From Stomoxys calcitrans (lineage: Eukaryota > Arthropoda > Insecta > Diptera > Muscidae): DNA of 64,000 nt. A program made the position numbers and the translations under genes. Each line of letters opens with the position of its first letter. Positions within the stretch are counted from its first letter, which is position 1. This document shows positions 34,487-45,603 of the stretch, piece by piece. The notes beneath the pieces were generated by a model. It saw nothing but the letters and a program-made list of their open reading frames with translations, was not told the origin of the DNA and ran no database searches. The stretch covers positions 93,440,245 to 93,504,244 of the forward strand of contig NC_081554.1 in NCBI RefSeq assembly GCF_963082655.1, in the 5' to 3' direction.

Positions 34487-35241
34487 CGTATGGGTCTTCG
34501 AAGTCGAGCCAAATCCAACGAAAGTAGTTCCTGGAAGAAGCTCTTCGAAGCAAATGCTCCCCTGTTTCTTCGTCAAACATGAACGCAAAACGAGAAGACG
34601 AATCACTGTTCACCATGACAATGCGAGTTTTGACATATCGGCTTAAACCAGCGCTGTTTTGGCTGGTCAAAAAGGCTGGTGTTTCGTTTTTCGTTCGTGT
34701 TTGACGAAGAAAAAGGGGAGCATTTGACCCCCAATGACACCTTTTTTCCGTACATTAAGATTAAATACGTGGTCAATGATCCTTCTCGCTAATCTCCATC
34801 GCGCCAAAATCTGTAATGTCTGCTCAGTAAAGGCATTCTATCAGTACATGCCTCCAGTCCTAACGTCTCCCATAGTCGCACAATTAAGGCGCGGACAAGT
34901 TCTTCTGACGCAGAAAACCATTAAAGATGTCATGTCTCGTCAGGATGAAACCCAGACTAAGGTCGAAGTCAAAGTATAGTCGATCTTGTGCAAACGTCAC
35001 GTTACGATTAAATTCGCAAGTCCCACGACCATTGAACAGTTTGTTCATCTGGTTTATCACCAATCATCGAGACGATCCAAAAGAGGCGCCATAGGCTGCC
35101 TAACATCCCCATCTGCCAGCTTAGACGCAGTGAGCCAATCCTCGAGCAGTAAAGGAATTCCCTTTCTCATCTTATACAGAACAGCCATGCAACTTACGAT
35201 CAAATGAAGCGGGGGTCACGTCAAGCTAAGTCAGTAGTGCA
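34487..35241 (+). other. Unrecognised sequence with an inverted repeat and two ORFs
   Basis: An imperfect inverted repeat of about 40 bp pairs 34548-34592 (CAAATGCTCCCC, TTCTTCGTCAAACATGAACG) with 34682-34727. Just after it, two plus-strand open frames of 81 and 73 codons (34734-34979 and 34986-35207) lie in the same reading frame, separated by a stop at 34977. Base composition is less AT-rich than the surroundings, which is unusual here and suggests former coding sequence. I do not recognise the product, on either strand. Its right side is cut by hAT MITE copy 2, and the sequence continues at 36188. Confidence 0.35.
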
Positions 35242-36187
35242 CAGAGATGGTCCGTAAGACGATTTTTTAGGTTTCCGACTGTCAAAAAGTTGTAAAAGTC
35301 GAAAACGTCGTATACTTGTATAAAACGTAGAAAAAGTCGCAAACGTCATAAACCTTAATAACTCAGTGTAAAAGTTTGATTTTTAACAAATATTATTGTC
35401 ACTTATTTGTTGTATATAGAAGAGTTTATATGTAAAAAAATTTCGCAATAAAAGAAATATTAAGTTTTTTTTTTTAATTTTTGCATTTACATTTTTCACA
35501 CAATAAATTGGAAATATACGCAAATTTCAAGTCAATTTATAAAGTAACGTTTAAGGATTTTTTTGTGAAGCAAAAAATCAATAAATTATTAGTTTTCATC
35601 AATTATATTTAGAAATTGCAATTATTTTGTATCCTTTTGCAAAATTATTTGCTTCTCCCGTTTTAATTTGCTTTTTGAAAGCTGTTGTAAACGACATATG
35701 TTAAAAATGCATGACATCTGAGGAAGTGTCAAGTGAAATGGTACATGGAGTGTTAATTATGTTATTCAATAAGAATACTTAAAAATAACATTACTTTTTC
35801 AATAAAATACTTAACACGCCATCTTCCATTTCACTTGACATTACCTCACATTAGCATACTTAACACGCCATCTACCATTTCACTTGACACTACCTCAGAT
35901 GTCATTCATTTTATAACAATATTGGTAAAAATCGTGTAAACCTACGGTAGCTTTTTCTAATTCTGAACCGATTTTTTCCAATTTCAATATTGTTCGTCTC
36001 CAGGAGGAAAAAATTACTTATGCCAAAATTTTTAGTTAATCAGATCAAAAATTCGACATATTTTCGTTCGAATTTTTTTTCTGTCAGAAACCTAGTTTTT
36101 TGGCTAGGTTTACGACGTTTTCGACGTATGTAATATACGTCGGAAATGTATGTCATATACGTCACTGTTTCTGACAGGCCATCTCTG
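35242..36187. mobile_element. hAT-type MITE, copy 2 (946 bp)
   Basis: Same length and same ends as copy 1 (CAGAGATGGTCC...GGCCATCTCTG). The flanking 8-bp duplication is GTAGTGCA (35234-35241 and 36188-36195). By eye I count only about eight substitutions between the copies and no net indel, so both moved recently from the same source. The nested palindromic block is at 35712-35904. Confidence 0.85.
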
Positions 36188-36232
36188 GTAGTGCATCTAT
36201 TGAAACAGTCCCACACGCAGGCAAGCAGGCCA

Positions 36233-36332
36233 GCGCAAGTCTGGAATCTCTTCGAAGCAGAATGAACAGGTTATACGCATATGCGCAAGTCTGGAATCTC
36301 TTCGAAGCAGAATGAACAGGTTATCCGCATAT
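36233..36332. repeat. 50-bp tandem duplication
   Basis: Units 36233-36282 and 36283-36332 both read GCGCAAGTCTGGAATCTCTT...GGTTATMCGCATAT with one difference (A/C). It lies in the RT part of the RTE-like LINE. Confidence 0.85.
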
Positions 36333-37790
36333 GCACTGATATCAAAAGAGACAGATATCGACAGCCTGTTTTGTCGAATTTCGTGAGGACACTACGCCAT
36401 GACAGGTAATCGAGGACTGACAAATATGCCAGGGACATACACAGTTCTGCAAATGGATCCACAGTGCTCTTTTCCTCTCGAAAGCTGAACTGGTAAGTGA
36501 AAGAACCCTCCTCGTAACCCTTCCAACGCTTTGCCATTACTTTACTTTAATTGGCTATGGTAGAACATTTGTCCCATAAGCCGGAATAATTCTGAATAGG
36601 AGGTAAACATTTTATACCATCATTAGGGATTGGTTCTGTGGTATCCTCTTCGGTGCTACCATCGGACACTAGCAGCTGGGAAAAATGTTATTTCTATATC
36701 CCAAGCAGACTATCTGCATCAGTTACCAGATTTCCTTCCTTGTCTCTGCAGGAGGATTTGCCTGCTCCAAAGTCAATGGTTTGATATTTCATTCTTTCGT
36801 AAAATTTTCGGGACTTCATTTTGTCTCCTGTACATCTGAATTCGCTCACACTCACGGCTTTCGATTTCCATTATCTTTCTGTGGAATAGAGGTTTCTCTT
36901 CTCTCCTTTTCTCTTGTTGCCACTGATTGCAGGGTAGCTCTGTATGCCGCATTCGTGGCTTGAGTAGCATTTAAATGCTCTTGGTCGCACCATGGGTTTC
37001 TTGGGGCGCCATTGAGTGGGCAATAGTTTTACACTGCGCCTTTATATCATTGGGACAAGGAGTGCTTTCATCGAGCAGTTGGGTCAGTTAGTGAATTATG
37101 ACGTTGCAGGTTTGGTCCAGCTTGTCTCGCCATGCTCAAACGGATGCGAAATGTTGCTGCAACAAATTAATGATTCGAATCAATGTTCCCTACTTGGAGC
37201 GATCGTGCGTCTAACACGCTGGACTGGGTTGCTTACTTCTTTGTGATTTTTTGTTAAATTGAAATCTGGTGCTGCTAATTACCATGTTCTTTGCCGCGGG
37301 GAAATCTTTTACCTTCAAACCCATTATCGGACGTTATCTCTCGGAGGGTAAATTTTCTACTGTGTACCAACGATTTTTCCTTCCCTAACTTCTCGTTAAA
37401 ATCTCCCAGAATGATTTTAATATCATGCGCGGGGCTGTATTCTCTCTCTAAATACTCTTTGAAAATATCCTTGAATATATTGGCTTTTTTGCGGATTTTA
37501 GCAAGCCTCTCATCCACTAGAGTAAAGCTGGAAACTAGATGTTTTAGTCTCCGACTTACCACAAATTCACAACCAAATTTATGCCTCGTGCCATGGCAGC
37601 TATAGTATAGTTCGTCACTGTTTGGTGTTGTTGTAACGCCATTTCCGGTCCATCGCTCTTCCTGTAAGGCGGTTATATCTGCGTAGACTTCTCTAATAAA
37701 TCAGCCATTGCGTATACTGCACTTTCTCTCTAAAGAGGTCGGGCATTCCAGGTGCAGAACCGCATATCATAGTCCTTTTTTCGTTTGTGT
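36233..37790 (-). pseudogene. RTE-like LINE, 5' portion (APE endonuclease, linker, part of RT)
   Basis: Minus strand, from 37765: MRFCTWNARPL (APE motif with the WN pair), ITALQEERWTGNGVTTTP (37620-37690, the QE catalytic pair), CHGTRHKFGCEFVVSRRL, DERLAKIRKKAN and IKIILGDFNEKLGKE (37390-37430, the GDFN motif). After a deletion comes a basic linker with NAAYRATLQ and RREEKPLFHRK (36870-36960), RRQNEVPK, then an RT remnant with YQFSFREEKSTVDP (36440-36500; family form YQCGFRPGKSTTDQ). Clade RTE is inferred from this combination of motifs. Large parts of APE C-terminus and the RT palm are missing and stops occur, so it is dead. Confidence 0.75.
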
Positions 37791-38890
37791 GGGTCGTCAT
37801 CGAAATATTTTGTTTTTCAGAGTGAGTTTCATAGTTTTCCGAGTTACTGGCCCAGTAACCCAATCGCATAGGTTATGTGGGATCGCACATGTATTCCTAG
37901 ATGTTTCGAGCTGCTTGCTTGCCAACGCTCGCCTCCCGCCACCCCTAATCTGGGAACAAAAGCAGATGTTAGCTATTAGTTAGCCAGTTCAAATTTATCC
38001 CGAATAGGCCGGATTTACTTCAAGTCCGGCAGGAGACTGATGCCCTGATACGATCTTAGATTGCTTCTCAATCGATCTTTATAGAACTAACACTCGGGCA
38101 TATTTTCACGAATGAGGGAAATAGCTACTTCAACGCACCGGGTGCGAATCGACTCAACACGATGTAATTTAGTCTTCCAAAGCCAGCTCCTAAGCCGGCA
38201 AACTTTGTCCACATTGTCCTGTTCTTGGTCATTCCCATAAGAAAAATAACTTTTTTTTAAGACCCCAGCACACTTGTTGTAAACGTCTTTAAATTTTTTT
38301 CCCACACTATTTACCTTACCCCACTGACCATATCTACGTAGGAGCGTATCTAGCAACTCGCGCCTATCGAGGGCATAAAATGCATGCCACAGACATAGAC
38401 AGACTTGTATAAGTGCGTAAACAATCGGATAAAGAGCGACATTGGGCTATGCAGTCAATCGACCACTATGTCTCGTGTTGAAAGGAACTAAGTAAATCTT
38501 GCCAGCTTGTGTCGTGCCATTATTTTATCTATTCATTACCATTTAAGTCTCTACTATTAATAACATAAAAACCTCTGAGTTAATTACATAATAAACTGAA
38601 TTTTGCGCATTTACACTAAACTGCTTTATTTTGTTGGGCAGTGCGATATTTAGGACTTGCTTCATTAAACCCACTCTCCTACATCTATTCTCCTATACAA
38701 ATCTCCTGAAGTGATCTTCCTTTGCTTAGCAGTCTAGTTTATAGCTATTTAAATATCTTTTTACTACACAACAATGCCACCTACTACTCCCCATAAAGAG
38801 TCGCACCCCGCCCAGCGGGGTATGATTATTTTGTTCTATGGCATAGCGAAACTTTTAGGGAAATTCTGTGCATTTGCAATATCGATTTAA
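37791..38890. other. No gene recognised
   Basis: An 89-codon minus-strand frame (38087-38356; KVCRLRSWLWKTKLHRVES) has no family I recognise. It lies upstream of the RTE-like LINE in its own orientation, so it may be that element's 5' region. Confidence 0.4.
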
Positions 38891-40310
38891 TTTGTATATC
38901 CTCCACCATAAGATGGGGATATAAAAATTTCGTCGTTCCATTTGTAACACATCGAAATATTGATCTTAGACCCAACATAGCAGATATTTTCTTGATCGCC
39001 TTGACATTCTAAGTCGTTTAAGCCATGTACGATTAAGCCGTCTGTCGAAAGCTAAACACTTGAAATTTTGCACAAAAGTTGATACCTTAGAGAAAAGTTG
39101 ATACCCAGCGTGCCATTTCAGTACCATACGGCATTAAAGTAACACCGTAAGGTAAGAAAACAATACCGGATGGTATGGATGAGTCATTAAATGATTAGTA
39201 CCGATTGGTACTAGCCATATTATCGAACTGGTATTGTTTTTAATACCAATCTGTTACTGGCTTTAGCACCAAATCGTTATTGATGATTCTAAAAAAAACC
39301 ATTAAAAATAATTTTAATCTAATATTTTTTTCTATTATTTATGTTAATAATTACAAAAAGTAATGTTACACCGTGACCAACTCCAAACTGAATACAAACA
39401 GCAATTGATTCCATATCCATCAGTTCCCATAAGTGGTTTTCATATGAATAAAATATCATCGTTTTCGTCACAAGAGACTATCATATTTTTGATGTAGAAT
39501 GTCCTTAGAATTAGTACAATTTCGGTTTTCACCGCTTTCGAGTATTTGAACATGTTTTTACGTGCTAAAATTATATTCAAACATATTTATTTGTTTAACA
39601 AATGTTTTATAATGTCGAAAATATTTTGAGTTCAAAGCTCAACAGCACTTCTGGCACGATGACAAGAATTTAAATGTAACTCCATCAATTCATAATAGCC
39701 TCCTTTGTATGATATTGCATTGATACCAAATGGTATTAAAAGTCTTTACCAATGACGCGAACAAAATAATACCAGACGATTGGCAAAGTACCGTAATTTT
39801 TTTATCAGTGTACTAGCGTTGGTTGGTTGAGATTGTAAATGGGCCATATCGGTCCATGTTTTGATATAACTGCCATATAACCGATCTTGGATCTTGATTT
39901 CTTGACCTATAGACAGCGAAATTCCTATCCGATTTGGCTGAAATTTTTTATGAGGTGCATTGTTATAACTGTACGAAGTATGTTCAAAATCGGTTAATAA
40001 CTTGATATAGCTGCCATATAAACCGATCTGGGATTTTGAGTTCTTGAGCCAATAGAGAGCGCAGTTATTGTCCGGTTTGGCTGAAATTTTCCGTGATATC
40101 ATTGGTTCATTACCTGATGTAGCGCCCATATAAAAGGATCTCCGATTATACGTCTTGAGCCTATAGAGGGGCAATTCTTATCCGATTTGGCTGAAATTTT
40201 GTACAACAACGTGTGTGCTTAATCTAGTCTGAATCGGTTCATAACCTGATATAGCTGCTGTGACTTCCATTATGGTCTCCAAGCACGCTTAGTACGCTTT
40301 TATTTGTTTT
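38891..40310 (+). repeat. DINE-like element, family I, with a ~0.7-kb insertion
   Basis: It begins TATATCCTCCACCATAAGAT, followed by TTTCGTCGTTCCATTTGTAAC, ATCGAAATATTGATCTTAG and a reduced microsatellite. Sequence breaks off at about 39078 (GAAATTTTGCACAAA) and resumes at about 39812 with GTTGGTTGAGATTGTAAATG, then tandem units with GATATAGCTGCCATATAAACC to about 40265. The end is AAGCACGCTTAGTACGCTTTTATTTG without a clear hairpin. Confidence 0.7.
39079..39811. mobile_element. Unclassified ~0.7-kb insertion with TACC...GGTA motifs
   Basis: The block separates two halves of a DINE-like repeat. It is AT-rich and non-coding, and enriched in palindromic variants of TACCRTAYGGTA, such as GTACCATACGG, ATACCGGATGGTAT, GTACCGATTGGTAC and ATACCAAATGGTAT. 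The left edge carries AAAAGTTGATACC twice; the right edge is TACCGTAATTTTTTTATCAG. I could not define a clean target duplication. A related motif, GTACCGTATGGTAC, is at 34173-34186. Confidence 0.5.
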
Positions 40311-41200
40311 CAATTCTTTTAGCTCTTTAGCTGGGTGTCCAACACTACACTTATTTTAATAAATACTTGTCAACCCGCAATTTACTAGAACTTTCGCAGA
40401 AAAAGTCAAATCTAATTTCATTTTAAAACTATTTATTAGGTTTAGTTGGGTGGTGGTGTCTTATCGCCAAGGCATTTAACTCATTAAGATAATTGCATTT
40501 AATTAGTTCTAAGTGAAGCATTCGATAATGCAAAGGATTGGCTTTGATTTAATTACATAGGAGATTAGCAGCCAAACTCTCAAGATTTTTAGGAGCTAAA
40601 GCAGCAAATGAAAGGCACACATTCACAAATCCAATAATTTGACTGCAAGTCATTGCAAAGGTTTTTCGTCCTTTGAGTGCATTCACATTCTTGGAAAGTC
40701 ATTTGTAAACATAAAGGGAATGTAGGGTTAGGTGATTCCATTCACTTTACGTTTTTTGTTTGCTTACACTATTCAAAGGTCTAATTGAAAGTAACGGCCT
40801 CCTCCGTGTTTTAAAAGTTGCCGTATGGGTTAGTCAGGTAAATGGACGAATCCCTCCAGTGACTTTCTTATTTCAAACCAAAATGGTATTTCTTCGAGGC
40901 TATTTCGAATTTTTCAATTTGGAAAGGATAGGTGTCATGTTCAAAGTGCTTAAACAATGTTTTGCCAAATTAAGTGCACGGTGATTTGTTTTCATATTTT
41001 CGTCTCAAAACTTCAAAGTTAATACCAAAAGTGGGCAGCGCCCACTGGGCACCTCTGCGGTCTGTGATATCATACCTTGAAAGAGCGAAGAAACTTCTAT
41101 TCCGTATGAAGAGAAGAGGATAAAAAAGGAGTGCGAGAAAATGGATTAGAATGAAAAGGGGGATAAGGTTTTTTCGCACTCAGAATAATTTGTTGATTAA
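40311..41200. other. No gene recognised
   Basis: Short frames at 40760-40984 and 40970-41179 (minus) are without domains. Nothing repetitive stood out. Confidence 0.45.
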
Positions 41201-41855
41201 AAAACCAACAAGAAAATAGAGCTAAGTTCGGCCGGGCAGAATCTTGGGAACCCACCACCATGGATTCTGCTAAAAGTGTCTACATAACAAATTACTACCA
41301 AATCGGGCAAAAATTCAAATTATAAACCGATTTAGACCAACCATGGCAAAATTGTTGGAAGTCATAACAGAACACTTCGTGCAATATTTCAACTCAATCG
41401 GGCAACAAATGCGGGATCTACGGGCTTAAGGTGTCAAATCGGCAGTCATAACAGAACACTGCGTCCAAAATTTCAGCTAAATAGAATGACAACTGTGGGT
41501 TCCAGGGGTTCATGAAGTCAAATCGGGAGATGTGTTTATATGGCAAGTATATCCAAATCTAATCTGATATGACACTTTTGCAATCCCCCACGACCTACAT
41601 CAACAAGAAGTATCTGTGCAAAATTTTAAGCGAATAGTTTACGCGTTCGAGCGCTATCGTGATTTCCACAGACAGACGGATGAACAGACCGCCGGAAAAA
41701 CGGACAGATATGACAAAATCGACTCAGAATGTCAAAAGGATCAATAATATATATATACCCTTTGGCGTCACAGTTCAATATTTCTAGGTGTTACAAACGC
41801 AATGACTAGATTAGTTAGTATATCCACAATCCTATGGTGATGGGTATAAAAAGTT
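41201..41855 (-). repeat. DINE-like element, intermediate type, short
   Basis: It has the hairpin AAGTTCGGCCGGGCAGAATCTT (degraded), ACCCACCACCATGGATTCTG, two to three units with AACACTTCGTGCAATATTTC and TTATATGGCAAGTATATCCA, the microsatellite CAGACAGACGGATGAACAG, and the end CCTATGGTGATGGGTATAAA. It combines the ACCCACCACC end of family II with unit sequence closer to family I. Confidence 0.7.
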
Positions 41856-42070
41856 AGCTGAAAAATCTGAATGTCTGCTGAAAATGCAATAGCAGTAAAT
41901 TTTTGCTAAAACAGCAAACATATTTTATATATGATAAACGCATTAATTGGTATATAGTAGGTAAACAAATTTAGTTCCTTTCATTCAAAAGATTAAAAAT
42001 TTTAATTCAAAATCAGCAGACAATGTTTGCTAATAGAACAAACTTATTTTTCTGGGTGTGCTATTTTCAC
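41856..42070. repeat. AGCAAA-type MITE fragment
   Basis: AGCAGTAAATTTTTGCTAAAACAGC, CAGCAGACAATGTTTGCTA and the end TTATTTTTCTGGGTGTG match the interior and right tip of the MITE at 5368-5812. The left tip is not found. Confidence 0.5.
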
Positions 42071-42777
42071 CCAAGCTCATTTCAATATGTTTAATCTTTA
42101 GTGCTTACAAAAAGCAAATCTCTTCACTTGATTGAATTTAAATTAAATGGAAGGCGATAAGAAACTCCACCTAGGATTAAAGTAAGGGTCTTCCTCCTTT
42201 TGCAACTCCTAAATACTTATTCAACGTAATGACTTTCTTGTCTTCTTTCAAAACAAATGAAGGAAAGTGCACTTGGGTTTGTCATGCAAATTGATAACTG
42301 CACTCTTTTTATTAGAATTTACCTTGAAACAGTTTTAGACTTTTTTGTTGTTTGTGTGAGTGTTTTAGCACTGACTTTTTTTTAGTTTTGATGGTATTCT
42401 TAGGTGTTTTTTCGCATTTAGTGTCAATTAGCCTGAATTGCTTTTCCCTCACGTTGACGCCTTAAAATCCCTGCCCAACAGCTGCTTCAAAAAGAAGACA
42501 ACATGAAGTAAATCATAATAAATAGCCTGGTCAATTAGACACATCTTTTTCGCTTCGTTCGTGTATCTGTAGGCCTAGTTTCTGCATTCACTGACACACT
42601 TTGCATGTGAAGAAAGTGTTTCACTCCAATGGAAGTACTTGCAAAAATGTGGTTATTCAAACAGTGTTATGAGTTGTTCTGTAAAAAAAAAATTTTCTTT
42701 AATTATTTAGTCTATAGATATTATAATCCTTGTAGACTATGAATGATTTTTAATCCTTGTAGACTATGAATGATTTT
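42071..42777. other. No gene; 27-bp tandem duplication at 42724-42777
   Basis: TAATCCTTGTAGACTATGAATGATTTT occurs twice in tandem (42724-42750, 42751-42777), directly before a DINE-like end. The rest is unassigned. Confidence 0.6.
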
Positions 42778-43645
42778 AATACCCACAGTAGGATGGGGAA
42801 TCTAGTCATTCCGTTTGTAACACCTCAAAATATTGATCTGCGATCACATAAAGTATATATATTCTGGATTATCTTGACATTCTGAGTCTATTTATTCATG
42901 TCTGTCCTTCCGTCCTTCCATCCGTCCTTCCATCCGTCCTTCCATCCGTCCGTCGAAATCACGATAGCGGTCGAACCCGTAAAGCTAGCCGGTTGAAATT
43001 TTGCACAGATACTTCTTATTGATGTAGGTCCTTTGGGATGGGTCATTTTGGTTCAGATTTGGATGTAGCTCCCATATAAACCGATCCCACGATTTGACTT
43101 CTTGAGCCCCTAGGAGCCTCAATTTTCATCCTATTGTATTTGGCTGAACTTTTAAACAACTAAGGAACAGGGACAAACTTCTCACATATCAATGAGTGCA
43201 GTCGGATTCAAGTTTAAGCTCCTTTTTATAGCCGAGTCCAGACGGCGTGCCAAACAAGCGACACTTCTTTGGGGAGACATTTTTACATGGCAAAGTACCT
43301 CACAAATGTTGCTAGCATTAGGAAGGGAGAACCACCGTAGGCGGACATGCTACCCTCTGCGCTACGGTGGCCTCCAAATCGGTTCATAAACAGATAAAAA
43401 AATCGGTCCCCGGTTTTGACGTCTTGAGCTCCTGAAAGCCTCAATTTTCATCAGTTTTGGCTGAAATTTGGAACAAAGACTTGTGTTATGGCTTTGGACA
43501 TCCTTGCCAAGTAGGATTTAGTCGGTCTTTAAACTGATATAGCCCCCATATAAACCGATCCCCGTATTTCACATCTTGTGTCCCTAAATGCCTCAATTTT
43601 CATCATATTTTTGGAATAAAGACTAGTATTATGACTAGTCTTAAT
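42778..43645 (+). repeat. DINE-like element (family II-type start) interrupted by SINE1
   Basis: It starts AATACCCACAGTAGGATGG, followed by TTCCGTTTGTAACACCTC, TAAAGTATATATATTCTGG and an expanded microsatellite (42902-42956) in which a 12-bp unit GTCCTTCCATCC is repeated. TCACGATAGCGGTCGAACCC, TTGAAATTTTGCACAG and ATGTAGCTCCCATATAAACC follow. A SINE1 occupies 43159-43375. After it come two more units. A small perfect inverted repeat (AAGACTAGT/ACTAGTCTT, 43619-43642) marks the right edge. Confidence 0.7.
43159..43375 (-). repeat. SINE1 with a deletion across box B
   Basis: The body (AAGGAACAGGGACAAACTTC, GCCGAGTCCAGACGGCG, TTTTTACATGGCAAAGTACC) is intact. The box B segment is deleted: ACCACCGTAGGCGGACATG joins the body directly to box A (CGCAGAGGGTAGCATG). 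Confidence 0.8.
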
Positions 43646-43984
43646 AAGGGGTACATATAAGCGTTGCTCTCAACGGTACGTTTAAGTAAATGTTCTCCAA
43701 TAGAAACTCAATTTTCAGTTTTCCATTTAGGTTTAGCATTCTGAAGCCGGCTTTTCAATGTGAGCAATTTGATCAAATTTAGTCTTTCTTTATATAATTA
43801 AATGTACAATTAGGTCCACATAAATGAATTGCAGCGGATTTGACAGTAAGTAAGACCCATACTCGGAATCGGTCGTAACGATTGGGTTCACATACTCTTC
43901 ACTCAAATTAATAAATAAAATAACGAAATCTAAAGAAGCATCGCCCATCAAAGAAGAAGCCAAGCCACCAGAAATATACGATAA
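43646..43984. other. No gene recognised
   Basis: Nothing identifiable. Confidence 0.5.
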
Positions 43985-45375
43985 TTAATATGTTTCGTTG
44001 AAAAGAGTGTGCGGATATTAATTGGCCCCATGCCACTATGGACAAATACCTAAGCAAGTAATCGGGTTATTGTGCGTTCTAAAAACTATAAAGTAACCTC
44101 TAAAATGAAAATATTATGTAAGGAATTTCGTGCAACTTACAAAACCCTTAATTGTTTTCAATACCACTCCCCTATGTTGGTTCATGTCTGGTATTGTGTA
44201 CCCTCCTAAGGGCCAGTATCTGTTAGACGCAAAAGCCGGGCAATGACAAAGGAAATGCTCCAATCGTTACCGAAAGCTATACTGACCTCCTTCTTGCTTC
44301 CTTTCAGTATTGGCCTCGTCTTCTCACGATCCGCGTCTTCTCATAGGATTTTCGCCGTTCTCCTTACCGTTTCGCTTCACAGTGTTACATGGCGTTCATC
44401 GACCACACCCTTAACTCGGACTGCATCAACCCGGCAGGCTTCGGGTTAACCAAGTTTATTGACGGCAGTCCTCTGGCCTTCACTGCCAAATCGTCTGCAC
44501 TTCCATTGCCCCTTAACAAGACTTAAAGTGTCGTGTTAGGTATCCGATTGGAAACCTCTTTCATTCCTTTCAGGTTTTCTATCGTATCATCGACTATACC
44601 GCAATGTTGTGACTAGCTCCTACCCTATTTCCATTCTCCCATCGCCTTTAGCCTCATTGCAGCAGTGGCTGACTCACACTTAGATTAGGTTAGATAAGAG
44701 CGGCAGTCCTTTCAGACTCACTTAGATAATTTAAGTCTATTGTGATGCCACAGTAACGATAGACCAAGTCCTCTGGTGAGAATGGAACCCACGACCCCCA
44801 CTGGCAATAGGAGCACGCTACCAACTTGGCTACCGGGGCACCTTGCCTCACACTTAATCTGTATGTCTAAAGGACGGATATCTAGAACAGTCTCCAGTGC
44901 CCTAGTGGATGGGGTCCTCATCGCACCGCCCATGCCAAGACCACATTTTCTCTGAAAGCATTGTATTATCCTTACATTGGACTTTTTTTCATCGCAGTTC
45001 ACTAAATTGCTCCTGTAGAGCCATTGGACTATCCTCGGATTTAGGCCCTACTTCGAGCCTATGACCCGTCTACAAACTACCCAACCCAACATCTGTGAGC
45101 CTTCTCTGTACGCTCCTGAATGTGACACTTCCATCTCAGTTTCTTATTCAAGATCACTCCTAAGTATTTGACTTTGCCCCATATCGAAACTGTTTTGATA
45201 AGAAAATATGGTACGTTTCGATAATAACATATGGTGCGTCAAATTGGCCCAACTTGGCCTTCCTTATAAACAGGCACAGTTAAGGCTTCTTTAGGTTTAC
45301 ATTGGGACCTCTAGGTCTAGCCCAGCGGTATGCCATCTGACTCTTTCGGCCCTTCTGCAAGCTAACTCGAAATAC
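43985..45375 (-). pseudogene. LINE family B, RT thumb to 3' end, interrupted by SINE2
   Basis: On the minus strand: KVKYLGVILNKKLRWKCHI (about 45120-45180), ERTEKAHR, IVQWLYRSNL, RIIQCFQRKCGLGMGGAMRT, STRALETVLDIRPLDIQIKCEA (the two parts of one segment, 44850-44960), then the SINE2 insertion. After it come SATAAMRLKAMGEW, a degenerate RNase H region, AVKARGLPSINLVNPKPAG (44430-44500), LEHFLCHCPAFAS-like sequence near 44240 and the 3' UTR with TTTTGTAAGTTGCACGAAAT, AGGTATTTGTCCATAGTGGC and AATTAATATCCGCACACTC. An internal piece with GHIGLRAHLC is deleted relative to the 55.8 kb copy. Confidence 0.8.
44683..44846 (-). repeat. SINE2 with 10-bp target duplication
   Basis: The minus strand begins GGTGCCCCGGTAGCCAAG with box A (TAGCCAAGTTGGTAGCGTG) and box B (GGGTTCCATTCTCACC, about 44763-44778). 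Then come CGTTACTGTGGCATCACAAT, GACTTAAATTATCTAAGTG and a tail of CTTATCTAACCTAATCT. CTCACACTTA flanks it on both sides (44673-44682 and 44847-44856), and its removal restores the LINE B reading KCEA...ATAAM. This is a clean retrotransposition event. Confidence 0.85.
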
Positions 45376-45603
45376 AAATTGCGAATACAAATTGTATTGG
45401 CTGATTCTCCGGTTTTCATTTCATTTAAGTTAAATTTCGTTGGCAACACTTAAAGAGCTGTAGCAGAAATGAGTTAAGTGTTTTGCCTAATTGCATACCC
45501 CATGTGTACATGTGTGTAAATTACTTTTTATCTGCTTTAGAAAAAACGTTTAAAATTACAAATATATTTTTCATCATTATTAAAATACATCGTAGACACA
45601 TTT
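45376..45603. other. No gene recognised
   Basis: AT-rich, no clear repeat. Confidence 0.5.

Noticed and set aside
34973..35060. BRCT-like minus-strand peptide around KGIPLLLEDWLTASKL (near 35100-35165)
   Set aside because: Only a short superficial resemblance, followed by a stop; not enough to name a domain.
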